DNA of 64,000 bases from Laccaria trichodermophora. Taxonomy: Eukaryota; Basidiomycota; Agaricomycetes; Agaricales; Hydnangiaceae. Below are positions 1 through 11,500 of this stretch, piece after piece. The stretch covers positions 744,001-808,000 of the forward strand of contig JACTVC010000018.1 in assembly GCA_018417955.1 (NCBI GenBank). Reading direction: 5' to 3'. Made by a program: the position numbers and the translations under genes. Within the stretch, counting starts at the first letter, position 1; each line of letters begins with the position of its first letter. Below the pieces are notes generated by a model, which worked only from the letters and a program-made list of their open reading frames with translations, was not told where the DNA came from and made no database searches.

Positions 1-39
1 TCTTGTGTGTCAAATTTATGTAAAGGAGTCTTTCGTGTA

Positions 40-440
40 GCATTAACGAGAAATGAAATGAAAATGGGATAAAATCTGTGCTCCTATGAATATCACTCTT
101 CAGCGCTTCAGCTTCGATCTCATTCGAAAACTAGGAATTCGAGCCCCTCGTCACAACAGCTGTATGAAGCATCATTAGTTTCCTGCATGTTCAGGCTCTT
201 ACCTCATCATTCTTCACATTTGATATATCTCGAAAAACTGGTATCGTTTTCAGTCACTCTCTTCGTTCCGGGGGGGGGGATTCCACGCTTTGGGAAGAGA
301 AATTGGGGTGACGTATTTGGAATTCTCATGACTTTCGGGAGTCCTGGTGTTTTTACTGAGTCAGTCACGAAGCCCTGTTATTCTTCTTTAGGTGCTTCCG
401 ACAAACCATTTTTTAAATCACGGCCCAATCATTACCCCCT
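40..440. repeat. Intergenic duplicated segment, copy 1 of 3
   Basis: This stretch resembles 4560-4995 over its whole length and 3045-3260 over its second half. Shared blocks include AACTAGGAATTCGAGCCCC versus ACCAGGAATTCGATCCCCC, the CTCTCTTCGTTCCGG block followed by a G-run, and TGACTTTCGGGAGTCC. In the other two places the segment lies just downstream of a BTB gene, so this copy probably marks a former BTB unit that was replaced on its right side by the GNAT gene. No coding sequence is supported inside it. Confidence 0.7.
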
Positions 441-466
441 TGAACTCCTATCTTCGTCTGTCTATG

Positions 467-1421
467 ATGAACGGCCACGAGAAGGCGTGTTCAGACTCTT
501 GCAAGGTTCTGCAGAACGGGACGAAAATCCGTGTACGGCCCTATAGGAAGAAAGACACCGACAGGATTCGTAGCCTCTACAAATCGACCAAAAATCGACT
601 ATGACGGAGGCGCGTAAGTATACATTCTCCAAGTTGGTTGCGATGTAAAGGCACCTTTCGCTGACAACCTCCCTCCCGTTCTAGGTGGCTCACCGCATAA
701 AGTTATTCTCCGTTCGCAATTCACCACAACGTCCGCGTTCGTCATGTACGCGCTTTTCATAGCGGGGCTTGTTCTTTCCTTGGACCCAGCCACTCAAAAG
801 CTCGGTGTGGTACTTTGCTCGTCGCTCGTGGTGGTGTTTGCCGGGTCCCGTCTGTTCGTTCACTACATGTTCTCGAACTTTGTCCGGAAGGTCTACGATG
901 GGGATTTGGCGAATATTAGTGAGGTTTATGGAATGAAGCCGGCTGGGGAGGGTGAGGATGATCTTGTGCCTACGGGTCCTTGTGGGTTTTGGGTTGCTGA
1001 GGCGTATTCGGAGGAGAGTGACTATTGTGAGATCGTTGGATACGTTGGATTAAGTGCGTCTTTTCGAATCAGAATCTCCTCTTTCTTTTGTTGACTATCT
1101 ATTTGTCTGACAGACTTCAATATGAATAAAGGACCAGGGTCTGGTAAAGACCACACCACATCTGAGGTCCGTCGAATGGTCGTCTCGGACACTCATCGAA
1201 GACTAGGCATCGCAGCTGCCCTTCTGCATACTGTCATCGCTCATGCGAAAGGACAGGGACTGTCGTCCGTGTTCCTTACCACGACATGTTTCCAGATCCC
1301 TGCGATCCGGATGTATGAGAAGCTGGGGTTCGTGGTGCAGTGGAAGAAGTTCCCCATGTGGTTCATCCCAACGTTTAGCATCTGGATCGTGGAGATGAAG
1401 TTGGATCTGACGAAGGTGTAG
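467..1421 (+). CDS. Membrane-associated GNAT N-acetyltransferase, paralogue 1 (exon-1 frame break)
   Basis: Predicted acetyl-CoA-dependent N-acetyltransferase of the GNAT fold; the substrate cannot be read from sequence. Three exons are inferred: 467-613, 685-1053 and 1114-1421, with introns 614-684 (GTAAGT..TAG) and 1054-1113 (GTGCGT..CAG). The N-terminus carries IRVRPYRKKDTDRIRSLY, the middle a hydrophobic segment starting MYALFIAGLVLSL, and the last exon the acetyl-CoA loop RRLGIAAALLHTVIAHA followed by AIRMYEKLGF. Exon 1 is one base short of the frame needed by exon 2; an extra A in the A5 run at 590-594 would fix it, so this is either a real frameshift or a base-call loss. Start and splice pattern were chosen by alignment with the neighbouring copy at 1764. 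Spliced length would be about 274 residues. Family call is firm, integrity is not. Confidence 0.75.
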
Positions 1422-1763
1422 GTTGGATGTCACGGTGGCCAATGTTGATACCCCCCTTGTTAATCAATTTGCTTTGCCTTCATCATTTCCTCTTCTGACC
1501 AACGCGTAGGGTTTTTCAGGATCCTCAAGTTTCAATCAATTATCCAAGTCAGTTGATGTCACGATTGAGTATCTTGCGAAATACATACATAACATCAAAA
1601 ATACTACTTGACCGCGAATTGGTTCTGACAAAGATCACTAAGCTTGCTTACGTCTGTCATCTGATGCGCAAAATTTCCCGGAAAACATCGACCGGCCGCG
1701 GGTTCTCCCTCGAGTCGTCGACCATGTGGATTCGTGAAAAACTTCCCTAAGCCCATTGACTCG

Positions 1764-2661
1764 ATGGCCGGACTTACAGATGGGAAGGCGCCAGAGGCTA
1801 ACGGCGCTCACAACATTCGCGTCAGGCCCTTTCGGGATGGTGACGCGCAAGAAGTACGCGATCTTTTCATGCTCGCCATGGCATACGCTCGTGAGTCGTT
1901 CATTCGGGTTACAAAAGTCGAAACTATTGCGAGTTTTTTGGGACCTTTTCCCAGCCGGGTCTCCAAGACATCCGGCCCTTCGTGCTCAGCTTACACACCC
2001 CTCGTCGATCGTCATGTACGCTCTATTCGTGGGGGGCCTTGTTTTGTCACTAAGCCAGAATACTCGGGTCATCGGCTCTGTCCTGTGTTTGTCCCTCTTC
2101 GGGACCTTTGCAGGGCTACGATGGTTATTGTCCAGATTCTTCGTCTCGTACTGCGAGAATAGCCTGAGAGCTGACTTGGTCGACATCGGGAAACACTATT
2201 GTGTCTCGGAGTCGGAGGGGACAAGGGGTGCTCAGAGTAGCGCGAGCCGTTTCTGGGTCGTTGAGGCGTATTCTGATGTAACGGAATATTGCGAGATCGT
2301 TGGGACTGTGGGATTGGGTACGTCAATCCAGCTGTTCTTTAACTCACTTCTCATCATCAATGTTACCACAGACTTAAGCACGAACGACGACCAAACTACC
2401 GCAGAACTCCGGACAATGACCGTTTCCCCCCATCACCGAAGGCTAGGCATCGGGCAATTGCTATTGATCACCCTCATCGCTCACGCGCGGGAACGGGGAC
2501 TGTCTTCGGTCTTTCTCACGACGACTAATCATCAGGTTCCTGCTATTCGGCTGTATGAGAGGATGGGTTGGGTCGTCCAGCGAAGAGCTGCTGTTTGTAG
2601 ACTCCTTCCGACGTTTGAGCTTGCGCTTGTTGATATGAAACTCGATCTAACGAGGGATTAG
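1764..2661 (+). CDS. Membrane-associated GNAT N-acetyltransferase, paralogue 2
   Basis: Tandem paralogue of the preceding gene, about 1.3 kb downstream and in the same direction. Exons 1764-1890, 1955-2317 and 2372-2661 join in frame to 259 residues; introns are 1891-1954 (GTGAGT..CAG) and 2318-2371 (GTACGT..CAG, 54 nt and therefore readable through). The protein starts MAGLTDGKAPEANG, then IRVRPFRDGDAQEVRDLF, a strongly hydrophobic stretch from MYALFVGGLVLSLS to about 45 residues on, and the GNAT motif A RRLGIGQLLLITLIAHARE with the R-x-x-G-x-G acetyl-CoA loop. It ends PAIRLYERMGWVVQ and LVDMKLDLTRD. The hydrophobic segment before the catalytic half resembles the arrangement of NAT8-like membrane acetyltransferases, but that is inference. 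An upstream in-frame ATG at 1734 is possible; 1764 matches the paralogue's start. Confidence 0.85.
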
Positions 2662-3338
2662 AGTTGTGTTCTTATCTACGGAGGCCAATTAGTACGGGTG
2701 ATGGATTGAAGAATTTTCTTCTTTATCGAGAATTGTTGAGGGAGTAGGCAGAGTACGGCTTTGGATGATAACGCTTCATCTGGCCGACCAAGAGGAGAAA
2801 GGTGTCGGCAAAATTGTCCGTTCTCCTGACCTTACCCACCAAGTAGGATGAATAACCAGAGAAACACGAGTATGTGGAAATGGACGCGTAGAAGCATGAT
2901 TTTCGGTTGAAGCGTTCCGGGGGTTGTTGGACGCGGGCTCGAGGGTATAGACAGCAAAGGTCAAAATTATGCATGGCATCCCGCAGACCGGTCAAACGTT
3001 TCGTAGGGTTGCAGCGATAGTATCCTATATATAATCCACTTGATTTTTTCGGGGGATTTCATGCTGCTTTGGGAAGAAAACGGTGAGGTATTTCAAATTG
3101 TCATCGGATTCATATATTGTTTCTGGGGTTTTGACTGAGTCAATCTCGAATCCCTGTTACTCTTTCCAAATGTTGATGTGGAGGTTCTCTAGACATGATC
3201 AGACGAACTATTTTTTCCTTGCCTGATTCTCCTTCAAGTTCATTGGGGCCCAATCATGTATGTATTGATAATACAGCATGCTTGCGATAAAATGTAACAG
3301 CCGAAGAAAAAAATTGACGTTGACGAACTATGAAAATG
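2662..3338. other. Intergenic region with duplicated segment copy 2
   Basis: No convincing coding sequence. About 3045-3260 repeats the block seen at 270-440 and 4835-4995 (GGGGGATTTCATGC..GGGAAGA, TGACTGAGTCAAT, GGCCCAATCAT). It is the downstream flank of the BTB gene that ends at 3339. Confidence 0.6.
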
Positions 3339-4433
3339 TCAACTTGTTGGGAAAAAAGAACCGAGGGAATTAAATAAATCAAGGCGTATCGGTGGAATAG
3401 ATGATTTCCAGTCCTTGTCACAATCTTCACATATAGTATCCGGCATTTCCCCGCTCCAGTAATCTTTATTATTTTCAAAGTCCCCTTCCTCTTCATCTAT
3501 CTTTGTCAACATGTCTAGCATCTTGAGCGGGTCGGCCTTTCTCATGATTCTGCGGTGTACTTCTACCAACCTGGCTTTCATGCGAAGGTGGCAATCGTGA
3601 TCTCCCGGGCAATCCCAATCCTCGAAATCGATGCTGTCAAATTGGTCCATGATCCACATCATCATGGCAAGGCGGCCTCGTTCAATGCAAAGTTCATCCT
3701 GTTGAGATAGCAAAGTCCATCGGGCAACAGCGCTGGGAGGATCGCTGAAAATCTCTCTGGTATCTCCTACGTCTTCACGGCGCAAGGTGGACAACTGGTA
3801 GAACACCAAGGGTAGAAGTGTGGGATCACATAAACGCGCGACCCGGATAACAGATGCAGGGTCTGGAGCCCAACGACACGGCTGAGTTTGATTCTGACGT
3901 TTGAACCGAGCACGGTATTTCTCTTGCCTTTGATCCCATTTCTTAAGAGACTTTGGCCAGTCGAGACGGATGTGGGACAGGATTATTTCCTTCAAGGGTT
4001 CAACCATAAATTTGTCCGCAAGTTTCAAGACGCCGAACATGGTAAATGCGGCGTCGGGTTCATCCTTCGCTATGGGTGATGTACTAAGTTGCCCAAGAAT
4101 GAGATCCCTCAAATACTCGGTTTGAAACCACACTGAATTGACGTACAAAGGTTCATACAAGACCGTCAAAAACTTGGCCATGTCCTCGGGGTCATCATTC
4201 ACATCCACAAAAGCGACTCCGTCGTACAACTCCTGAGCATCCGCCGGGGGTCCAGGAAGAGTGAACATGTCTTTGAACACCTGAGAGTGTTTACTGAGGA
4301 TGGTTTGATGGACCCGAAAATGTATTCGGTCTGTCTTGTTGGCTACATCCTGAGCGATGATAACGAAGTTTCCGTCGTGGAAGTATAGCTCTGGATGATG
4401 AAGATTCGAGGAGCTGGTTCCGTCGTTTGTCAT
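3339..4433 (-). CDS. BTB/POZ domain protein, paralogue 1
   Basis: BTB proteins mediate dimerisation and often act as substrate adaptors of CUL3 ubiquitin ligases; this single-domain type is greatly expanded in Agaricomycetes. The reading frame is open throughout, but I infer an intron at 4084-4146 (63 nt, GTACGT..CTTAG on the minus strand), because the same intron is required in the neighbouring paralogue. Spliced product is 343 residues. The BTB core runs from about residue 14 (PELYFHDGNFVIIAQD) through FRVHQTILSKHSQVFKDMF and MAKFLTVLYEPL to LKLADKFMVEPLKEIILSHI. The C-terminal half contains RVARLCDPTLLPLVFYQLST, a conserved pattern of this fungal family, and a tail with CEDCDKDW. The gene is convergent with the GNAT pair and in tandem with the copy at 5079. 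Confidence 0.85.
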   Translation of the reverse strand: MTNDGTSSSNLHHPELYFHDGNFVIIAQDVANKTDRIHFRVHQTILSKHSQVFKDMFTLPGPPADAQELYDGVAFVDVNDDPEDMAKFLTVLYEPLYVNSVWFQTEYLRDLILGQLSTSPIAKDEPDAAFTMFGVLKLADKFMVEPLKEIILSHIRLDWPKSLKKWDQRQEKYRARFKRQNQTQPCRWAPDPASVIRVARLCDPTLLPLVFYQLSTLRREDVGDTREIFSDPPSAVARWTLLSQQDELCIERGRLAMMMWIMDQFDSIDFEDWDCPGDHDCHLRMKARLVEVHRRIMRKADPLKMLDMLTKIDEEEGDFENNKDYWSGEMPDTICEDCDKDWKSSIPPIRLDLFNSLGSFFPTS

Positions 4434-5078
4434 GAATGCAGATCTTTTCTACAGAGCGAAGAACTGTTCAACGCACCCACGTGATCGATTGATCACGATT
4501 GATATGTAAGCAGTGGGATTCGGAAATTCTTTCACACGACAGTGAACACACTCTCAACGCTCTTGCTTACTTGTATTGCAAAATCTCGTCTTCTAACGAG
4601 CAATGAAGTGAGAAATGGTAAGTGAGAAATGGTAACAAAAATGAACGATTCAGCTTCAATCTCATTCGGAAACCAGGAATTCGATCCCCCGTCGCAACAG
4701 CTGGGTGCCAGCGTACTTACTTGGTATGCATAAGTATTCAGACTCTCATAATTCACCTTTGAAAAGTTGGTATCGCTTTTTTATGGTACGCCCAAAAACC
4801 TCCGAGGAACCATCACACGCACTCTCTTCGTTCCGGAGGGGGGATTTCATGCTTTAGGAAGAGAAATTGCGGTGACGTGTTGGAATTGTCATGACTTTCG
4901 GGAGTCCCGGTATGTTGACTGAGTCAATTTCGAAGCCCTATTATTCTGCCTAGGTGCTTCCGACGAACCATTTTTTAAATTGCGGCCCAATCGTCTATGT
5001 GATATGAATGCTTGTGCCAATATCAAACTTTGTGTAAAAACCGAAGCAAAAAGTTGACATTGACCAACTATGAAAATG
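4434..5078. repeat. Intergenic duplicated segment, copy 3
   Basis: Region between the two BTB genes. About 4560-4995 matches 40-440 and, in part, 3045-3260. It is upstream of one BTB gene and downstream of the other, which fits an unequal tandem duplication with a repeat unit of about 1.74 kb. It contains a short internal direct repeat (GTGAGAAATGGTAA twice near 4610-4635). No gene is supported. Confidence 0.65.
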
Positions 5079-6127
5079 TTATTCTGTTGGGAAAAAAGAA
5101 CTGAGGGAATCAAATAAAGCAGCGCGTATCGGTGGAATAGATGATTTCCATTTCATCCGACAATATCTGCATGAAATAGAACCATCCGTATCAGTTTTCT
5201 TTGCCAACATTTCTAACATCTCAAGAGGGTCGGCATTTTTCATGATTCTGCAGTGTACCTCTAACAACCTGATTTTTGTGGGAAGGCGGCAATCGCGATC
5301 TGAGCAATTCCAATCCCCGGTGGAAATTTTGTTCACGATCCATATCATCATGGCAAGGCGGCCTCTTTCGATGCAAAGTTCATCCTGTTGAGATAGCAAA
5401 GTCCATCTGGCAGTGGTGCTGGGCGGATCGCGGAAAACCTCTCTGGCATCTCCCACGTTTTCACGGCGCAAAGTGGACAACTGGTAGAACACCAGGGGTA
5501 GAAGTGTGGGATCATAGGAACGCGCGACCTGTACAACAGATGCAGGGTCTGGAGCCCAACGACGCGGCTCGCTTTCATTCTGACGTTTGAAGCGAGCACT
5601 GTATTCCTCTTGCCTTTTATCCCATTCCGAAAGAGTTTTTGGCCAGTCGAAACGAATGTGAGACATGATCAATTCCTTCAAGGGTTCGACCATATATTTG
5701 TCCGCAAATTTCAACATGCTGAACATGGTAAATGCGGCGTCGGGTTCATCCTTCGCTATGGGGGGTATACTAAGTTACCCAAGAATGAGAACCCTCAAAT
5801 ACTCGGTTTTGAAAACCACACTGAATCGACGTACAAAGGTTCATACAAGATCGTCAAAAACTTGGCCATGTCCTCGGGGTCATCATTCACCTCCACAAAA
5901 GGGACTCCGTCGTACAACTCCTGAGCGTCCTCCTGTGACCCAGGAAGAGCGAACATGTCCTTGAACACCTGAGAGTGTTTGCCAAGGATGGACTGATGAA
6001 CCCGAAAATGTACTCGGTTTGTCTTTTTGGCTCCATCCTGAGCGATGATGACAAAGTTTCCGTCGGGAATGTATAAATCTGGATGATGAATATTTGAGGA
6101 GCTAGTTCCGTCTCCCATCATAAGCAC
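5079..6127 (-). CDS. BTB/POZ domain protein, paralogue 2 (one intron)
   Basis: Paralogue of the gene at 3339-4433, most of it closely similar. Read without splicing it appears broken by a two-base insertion and a TAA. Both fall inside an intron at 5770-5834 (65 nt, GTACGT..CTTAG on the minus strand), and the exons then join in frame to 327 residues. Conserved blocks are HHPDLYIPDGNFVIIAQD, FRVHQSILGKHSQVFKDMF, MAKFLTILYEPL, then after the intron AKDEPDAAFTMFSMLKFADK and MVEPLKELIMSHIRFDWPK. The tail CRYCRMKWKSSIPPIRAALF corresponds to a longer acidic tail in paralogue 1. Start is uncertain between 6127, 6121 and 6118; the third in-frame Met aligns with paralogue 1. Likely ubiquitin-ligase adaptor or scaffold; partner unknown. 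Confidence 0.82.
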
Positions 6128-7901
6128 AGATGTTTGATAAGATGAGCAACGCGGAGTCGTACTTCAACTCAGATTTGTAGGAATAGCGCGGCATCAATTT
6201 CTTAAAAGCCCGCTATGAAACATTTAACAAGCCATAGTTCAAACCCCCTTTTTCATGCCCAAAGTACCATTATAATTTATATAGACTCAATTTTGTTTGT
6301 TGCAGCAGAATAGGCCCCTACTCTCCCATTTGTAAAGTATTTCTAAATATTTGAACATCATATATATCCCTGCAAATTACGCAGGGAATTGCGCAATGGG
6401 TTGTGTTCAAACGTATAAATAACCGCCACTGTGTGTACTACAGTCTATTTCCTGCCTCTCATAATTTCTGGTCTTTCTAGTATATTCCGCAAAGCTTGTA
6501 TCGTTTCTTTTTCTTTTTCTGTCCAACGACACACTCACCCAACACTCATCTCGGTCCGGCCCGCCTAACTTTGCATGACGTCACCCAAGTACCGATCATA
6601 TGCATGATCGACCCTACAATGAAGGTTCTGCAACACGTTCCCTTTTCGATCCCGAATACAGTTATACATAGTCTACAGTTATGCACGTAGATCGCGTGCG
6701 TGTCGGATGTTCGAGGGAGCTGCGTAGCATACACATCCTCAATGAGTTTGAACGGAGGGATGCGAGGTCAGTTCAGAATCATAGAATAGAAAAGAAAAGA
6801 ATACGAAGGAAGCTTGATAGCAGGCGAGTCATGGGACTGATTACCATCATCACCATCACTTCCTTCCCAATTGCAAAGTTCCTTCCATTTTGGGAGTTGA
6901 CGCGTTGGCGATTTGCTTTGTCCTTTCCGCTTCTTTTGCTTTGTCCTCGCGCTACGTCCACATGGCCAGATGTTGATGTCCGTCCGTTGATCTATGACAT
7001 TTGGAAGGAGGGGACCTGCGGCTGGGAGTCTTAAGGTATCGATTGGATTGGATTGGGGGAGATCTCGCGGGCTTACTCTGGGAGAATTCGAACTTGCCAT
7101 TGAAAGAGGCGTAACGTTAACGTTAACGCACACGCAACGAGGCGACAGCAGCCCTTTTTCAGGAATCCAGGTGTTTTTTTTTTTGAATCATGCTATCAAG
7201 GGTTCCGTAGGCTCCTTCCTTCCTGATCAGAATGTAAACTTCGGATATAAAACATGAGGACCTCGTAAATTTTAACAAGTGCACGTTCGTGTGTTGAGTG
7301 TATGTACCACGCAAACATTTACTTACGGTCTCTCAACATTTATTCCATTGAATTCAAGGATCGTACTTGACATGAATGCACGCGCACACACCCTATAGAA
7401 AAGATTATACATTTCCAATCGCTCCGAGTTCCTGAACTCGTGGTATCAGGCAGAATTGAATGTCGGAATAGGCTTCATTTGATACCCTCCCTAGATACAT
7501 TTCTTGGGTGGACCCTGAACTGAAGCTCGAGGCGCGCCTCGTTGCCAATATCCACACGGAAGCATAACTGTGTCGAACATCAAGAAGTCTGCAGTTAGTT
7601 GAGTAGAACACATAACAATGGCTAGTATATTGCAGTACTATATGGATAGGTTATGCGCAATTGAAGTGGGAATCTATGGTAATGTTACAAGTACAACAGT
7701 GATGGGATGAGTGATGAGTATGATGAGTAAATGCTTGTCGTCGTGGTGGGTCGTTTTAATATGCTATGAGGTCGATACTGGTACCAAGAATCAATAGAAA
7801 AACGCAATAGAAAGGGAAACGAGAGACGTGGAACTTGAAGGAGGGGGGAGCGATATGCATGCACGTGACCGCCGGGTATTCGATCGTCCGTCCGCCATGA
7901 T
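6128..7901. other. Gene-poor intergenic region
   Basis: No open frame here has recognisable domains or convincing codon structure. A TATA-like motif (GTATAAATAACC) lies near 6413-6424, and a pyrimidine-rich stretch follows at 6500-6525, but no transcript start can be assigned. A short GTTAAC repeat is present near 7115. Confidence 0.5.
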
Positions 7902-8582
7902 CTACGCCTCGACGCTAACGACGCTCGAGAGCCCGCTCTTGACGTACACCTTTGGCTGTTCGCTCGCGTAGGAGAACTGCCTACGTGGGCGGCCCACTGC
8001 GTGGATGCGGTTGAGCAGGATGCCAGCTACCAGTTTTGCTTTTGCATCTCTGTCCGTAGATGGAGGGGAACTACGGCGTTGGGTGGGAGCAGCGGGTATT
8101 TGGATGGTGTAGTGCTGCGGGGCAGGAGGAGGTGTGAGTGGGCGTGAATTATTAGGCGTAGGTGAGGTTTTGTAGGAGGCCCCTGACCGGGTGGTTGATG
8201 GTTGGGGGGCGGTGGATGGGGTGGGGTCGTCAGCGAAGGGGTCGAATTTGAATGGGGATGATTTGGGAAAAGTGGGAGAGATGGAAGGAGTGGCGGAGAG
8301 TTGTGATGAGGCTGGTCTGCGGATGGATGACGAGCGGCGTCTTCCTACGACTGGCGTGGTGATTAGGCCAGGAGGGTACTTTTGTGTTGAGGGCGGGGGC
8401 AACTGTTGTTGTTGTTGTTGTTGCTGCTGCTGTTGGTGGTGGTATTGGCTATTGAGCAGGAGGTTCGCATGTGGGTGATGAGCAGAACGAGCTGCGGCCC
8501 ATTTCGAGTGAGAGGAGTGAGGGTGAGTGGAGGTGAATGAGGTTTGGATGGTTCGAATGTAGTGTACGGGAGAGGACGACAT
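7902..8582 (-). CDS. Poly-Q, Ser/Pro-rich hypothetical protein
   Basis: Single-exon frame of 226 residues, not recognised as a named family. The N-terminus is His/Ser-rich, followed by an uninterrupted glutamine run of about 11 residues (CAA/CAG repeat, 8404-8433), then PPPSTQKYPPGLITTPVVGR, a basic serine patch (RRRSSSIRRPASSQ) and long proline/serine/threonine-rich disorder. The most ordered part is the C-terminal 45 residues, with DRDAKAKLVAGILLNRIHAV and KVYVKSGLSSVVSVEA, which reads like a conserved short motif at the end of a disordered regulator. No membrane segment or signal peptide. A pyrimidine-rich leader precedes the ATG on the coding strand. It could be a regulatory or phosphoprotein; the function is unknown. 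Gene reality is supported by the codon pattern and the length in a high-GC stretch. Confidence 0.7.
   Translation of the reverse strand: MSSSPVHYIRTIQTSFTSTHPHSSHSKWAAARSAHHPHANLLLNSQYHHQQQQQQQQQQQLPPPSTQKYPPGLITTPVVGRRRSSSIRRPASSQLSATPSISPTFPKSSPFKFDPFADDPTPSTAPQPSTTRSGASYKTSPTPNNSRPLTPPPAPQHYTIQIPAAPTQRRSSPPSTDRDAKAKLVAGILLNRIHAVGRPRRQFSYASEQPKVYVKSGLSSVVSVEA
8404..8433. repeat. TTG/CTG trinucleotide microsatellite
   Basis: A run of TTG repeats passing into CTG repeats lies in frame within the hypothetical gene and encodes its glutamine tract on the minus strand. Such repeats commonly vary in length between strains. Confidence 0.9.
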
Positions 8583-11500
8583 TAGTTAGCGTGATAATGA
8601 TTACAGAGAGGGCAAGAAAAGTGTGCGTGGTGAGGAAGACTGGCTGAAAACCGTGGGCTTATATCGTTTGACGGGACGGAATGATGACCTAGATTTTGTA
8701 TGCCGATCAGGGCATGAGGCGATGTGTGTCACGTGTCCAATCTGACGGAATCCGATTCGGTTACGACATTGTTTTTGTCCTAGCCCCAATCTAGCCCCCC
8801 TCCCCGCGCATATCGTTGTACTCAACAATACCAGTCAAAGTACAATGTACATCGTCCTTGTGCGTCTAGGCGTGTCATCGGCGTTATAGTGATTAAATTC
8901 CCTCAATCCACGACAAGGTCTTGACTCTTTCCCCCGAAGAGCCGCCGTACGTTGCCAGAGTCTCAGGCTGTGTGTGGACGATAGATAGGCTAAACAGTAG
9001 ACTTAACTACACCCTATCAATGACGGTCACAAGGTCAGTAAAACCCCACCTTTTCTTTACTTAGAATTTGACTTACATACACTCAAGTTGTAACAGAAGA
9101 ACCTCTTCCATTTCCTACCGCAACAACAAACCCACATACAATGATACAGCGTTCTTTTTCTTCACGGCTGTCACCCATCCCTGAGGTAACCTTCAACTCC
9201 CAATGTTACCCACTCCGCCGACCAAACACCCCTGCACCGCCGCTATTGTCTATGCGCCTTCGGGGGTATCAACGCTTAGTCCCATGACATGCTCTTCTCC
9301 GATCCCGACCGCCGAATCTAGGTTTGCACTGGGTTCTACTGGGTTTGGCTCGATGATACATGGTTCTGAGAGGTGAGTGCCTAGAATCGACACCGTACCC
9401 GACGCACTCGTTCACTGATCATGCATGAAGCTCCGAGTCCTTGACACTGACAGCGGGCTCGAACTTCGGCCTATTAGCCTGTCTCGCCAAGCTTAAGGAC
9501 CTGCCACAACATCCCTGTTTCACCTGTCTTGTTCTCGATCGTATGTAGGCGCTATCTATCTCTTTTCAGTTCATCTCCCCTAAGTGCTTCGGCAGATGTA
9601 TGCGTGATCGGGATAAAATTTATACATAGGTGCGCGTATCATTTGTGGATCGTCCCTTTTCGAGCAACTCAACGTGACTTGTGGCGATTGAGTGCGTCTC
9701 AGTCGTGGTGCTAGACTGAGTACGGCCCGTCACTCTATTCCCATAAGCATTGCTGACGTTGTTGGCGTCGCCCTTCAAGAGCGCTCCCGTCCGTTAGGTG
9801 CACCACATTGGCATTTTACGCTCAGGAGTCGTCCGAGAAGTCGCCATCGCTATCAGGACCTAGGTTGTGCCTCGGTGGCGCTGAAAGGCCTTCGAATTCA
9901 AGGGCCATCTCGAGGAAGCATGTACACCTATGTACACCTTGCTATATGCGCCATAGTGGTGACTCCAGTCGTTCACTCCATATAGATACATACCCACGGA
10001 ATGGCGTGGGCCCCGCGTATAGGCATGACTGATGGCTGCAGCCGTTCAAGTCCGTTCAAGTTGGTGGCGGTGGCTGCTCTCGGACATTTGAGGCCTTCAC
10101 CGACAATTCCCGAGCTCGGCGCCTTTCCTTTTTTTCTCAAGAAGGTAAGTAAAATTGGTTATCTTTATGGGCCTCAGACTCAACATGACACGTTGTATCA
10201 GAGCTTCGGCGTGATGTCGCCCTGAGGGAAGGTTCCCGTTGTTCGCTCCATCTAAAGAATAAGGGATGGTTGGACTCTGGAGTGGTCGAAGAAGTTGATG
10301 TGTGGCTGGAGTTGATGGAGCCCTTTGACTCTGTGGGACTACTAGCGACTGTATGCGCTCCTCGTGATACGCTCTCCGTGACTTGTTTCGAAATTTTGGT
10401 CTTGGTATGAGTACCACTTTATTTTCTCCATGTCCTGGCCGCTTATCATTCTACTCAATCAATGTCAGGCCCGCTCATATTCAACTTCAACGTGACCACG
10501 GATCTTTACTTTTCACCCGTTGGAATGATATCACGCCATTGTCTAGTCTCTCAACGTCCATTATACTCTACTTACCTCCCTGGATAACGCGAATATTGGG
10601 CTCACAGGACCTAGAAGAATAAAGTGACGGAGCCGGCGAAAAATGACATTTCAGGGGGGATGTCTTGTCAGAAAGGTATAGTCTTCGTGTTGTGTATAAC
10701 GTGTGGTCGCCTCTAAAGACTTCTATCTTCAGCCATGTCGTTATTCCTCGTCTTGCTCGCCGTGGAGGTTTGAAGAGTATCTCACGGCAGGCGACTGTAT
10801 GCGCTCCTTCACGCTGTACGTAACTTGTTTCGAAGCTTTGGTATGAGTATTATTTTCATTTCCTCAATGTCCTGACCGCTCATCAGGCTACTTAATCAGT
10901 GTCAGGTTCAATATCAATCGCTCATATGTAGCCTCGACGTGACTACGGATCTTCACTTTCAACCCGTCGGAATGATGTCATGCCATTGTCTAGTCTACAT
11001 TCATTATACTCTGTCCCCCTGGATATCGTGAAGATTGGAGCTCACAGGACCCACAAGAATAACGCACGGAGCCGGCGAGAAGTGACATTTCAGGGAAGAT
11101 GTTTTGTTGGGAAGGTACACTCTTCGAGTTATGTATTATGTGTCGTCACCCCTAACGACTTCTATCTTCAGCCACGCAATCGCGCGAAGGAAGAATCCAC
11201 TTGCCGCTCCAACTTTGACTTTGGACTCATTGCGAAGATAAAGTTGACCCCATTGGTGCTTATACTTAGACATGGTGGTTGGATACGTACGAACCCCAGG
11301 CCCCGTCCAATGAACAAGGCAACTATTGATCCTTTTATTCCTTCACTTCTCTTCCATTCTTATTCTATTATCACCGAGGCTGGTACAACCCCCTCTTGTT
11401 GTGAATTCAAAGATGTACGACCTAGCAAAGTGCGTAGGTTCGATTGACCCTTTCTGTTCCTTCTCTCCATTCTCATTTCTATTCTCAGACCAGACGGGCT

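Noticed and set aside
5770..5834. Frameshift and TAA in the second BTB gene, suggesting a pseudogene
   Set aside because: Both lie inside a GTACGT..CTTAG intron of 65 nt that is also present (63 nt) in the first copy; the exons then join in frame.
8191..8478. Plus-strand frame with a poly-Cys run
   Set aside because: It is the antisense of the poly-Q tract of the minus-strand gene at 7902-8582.
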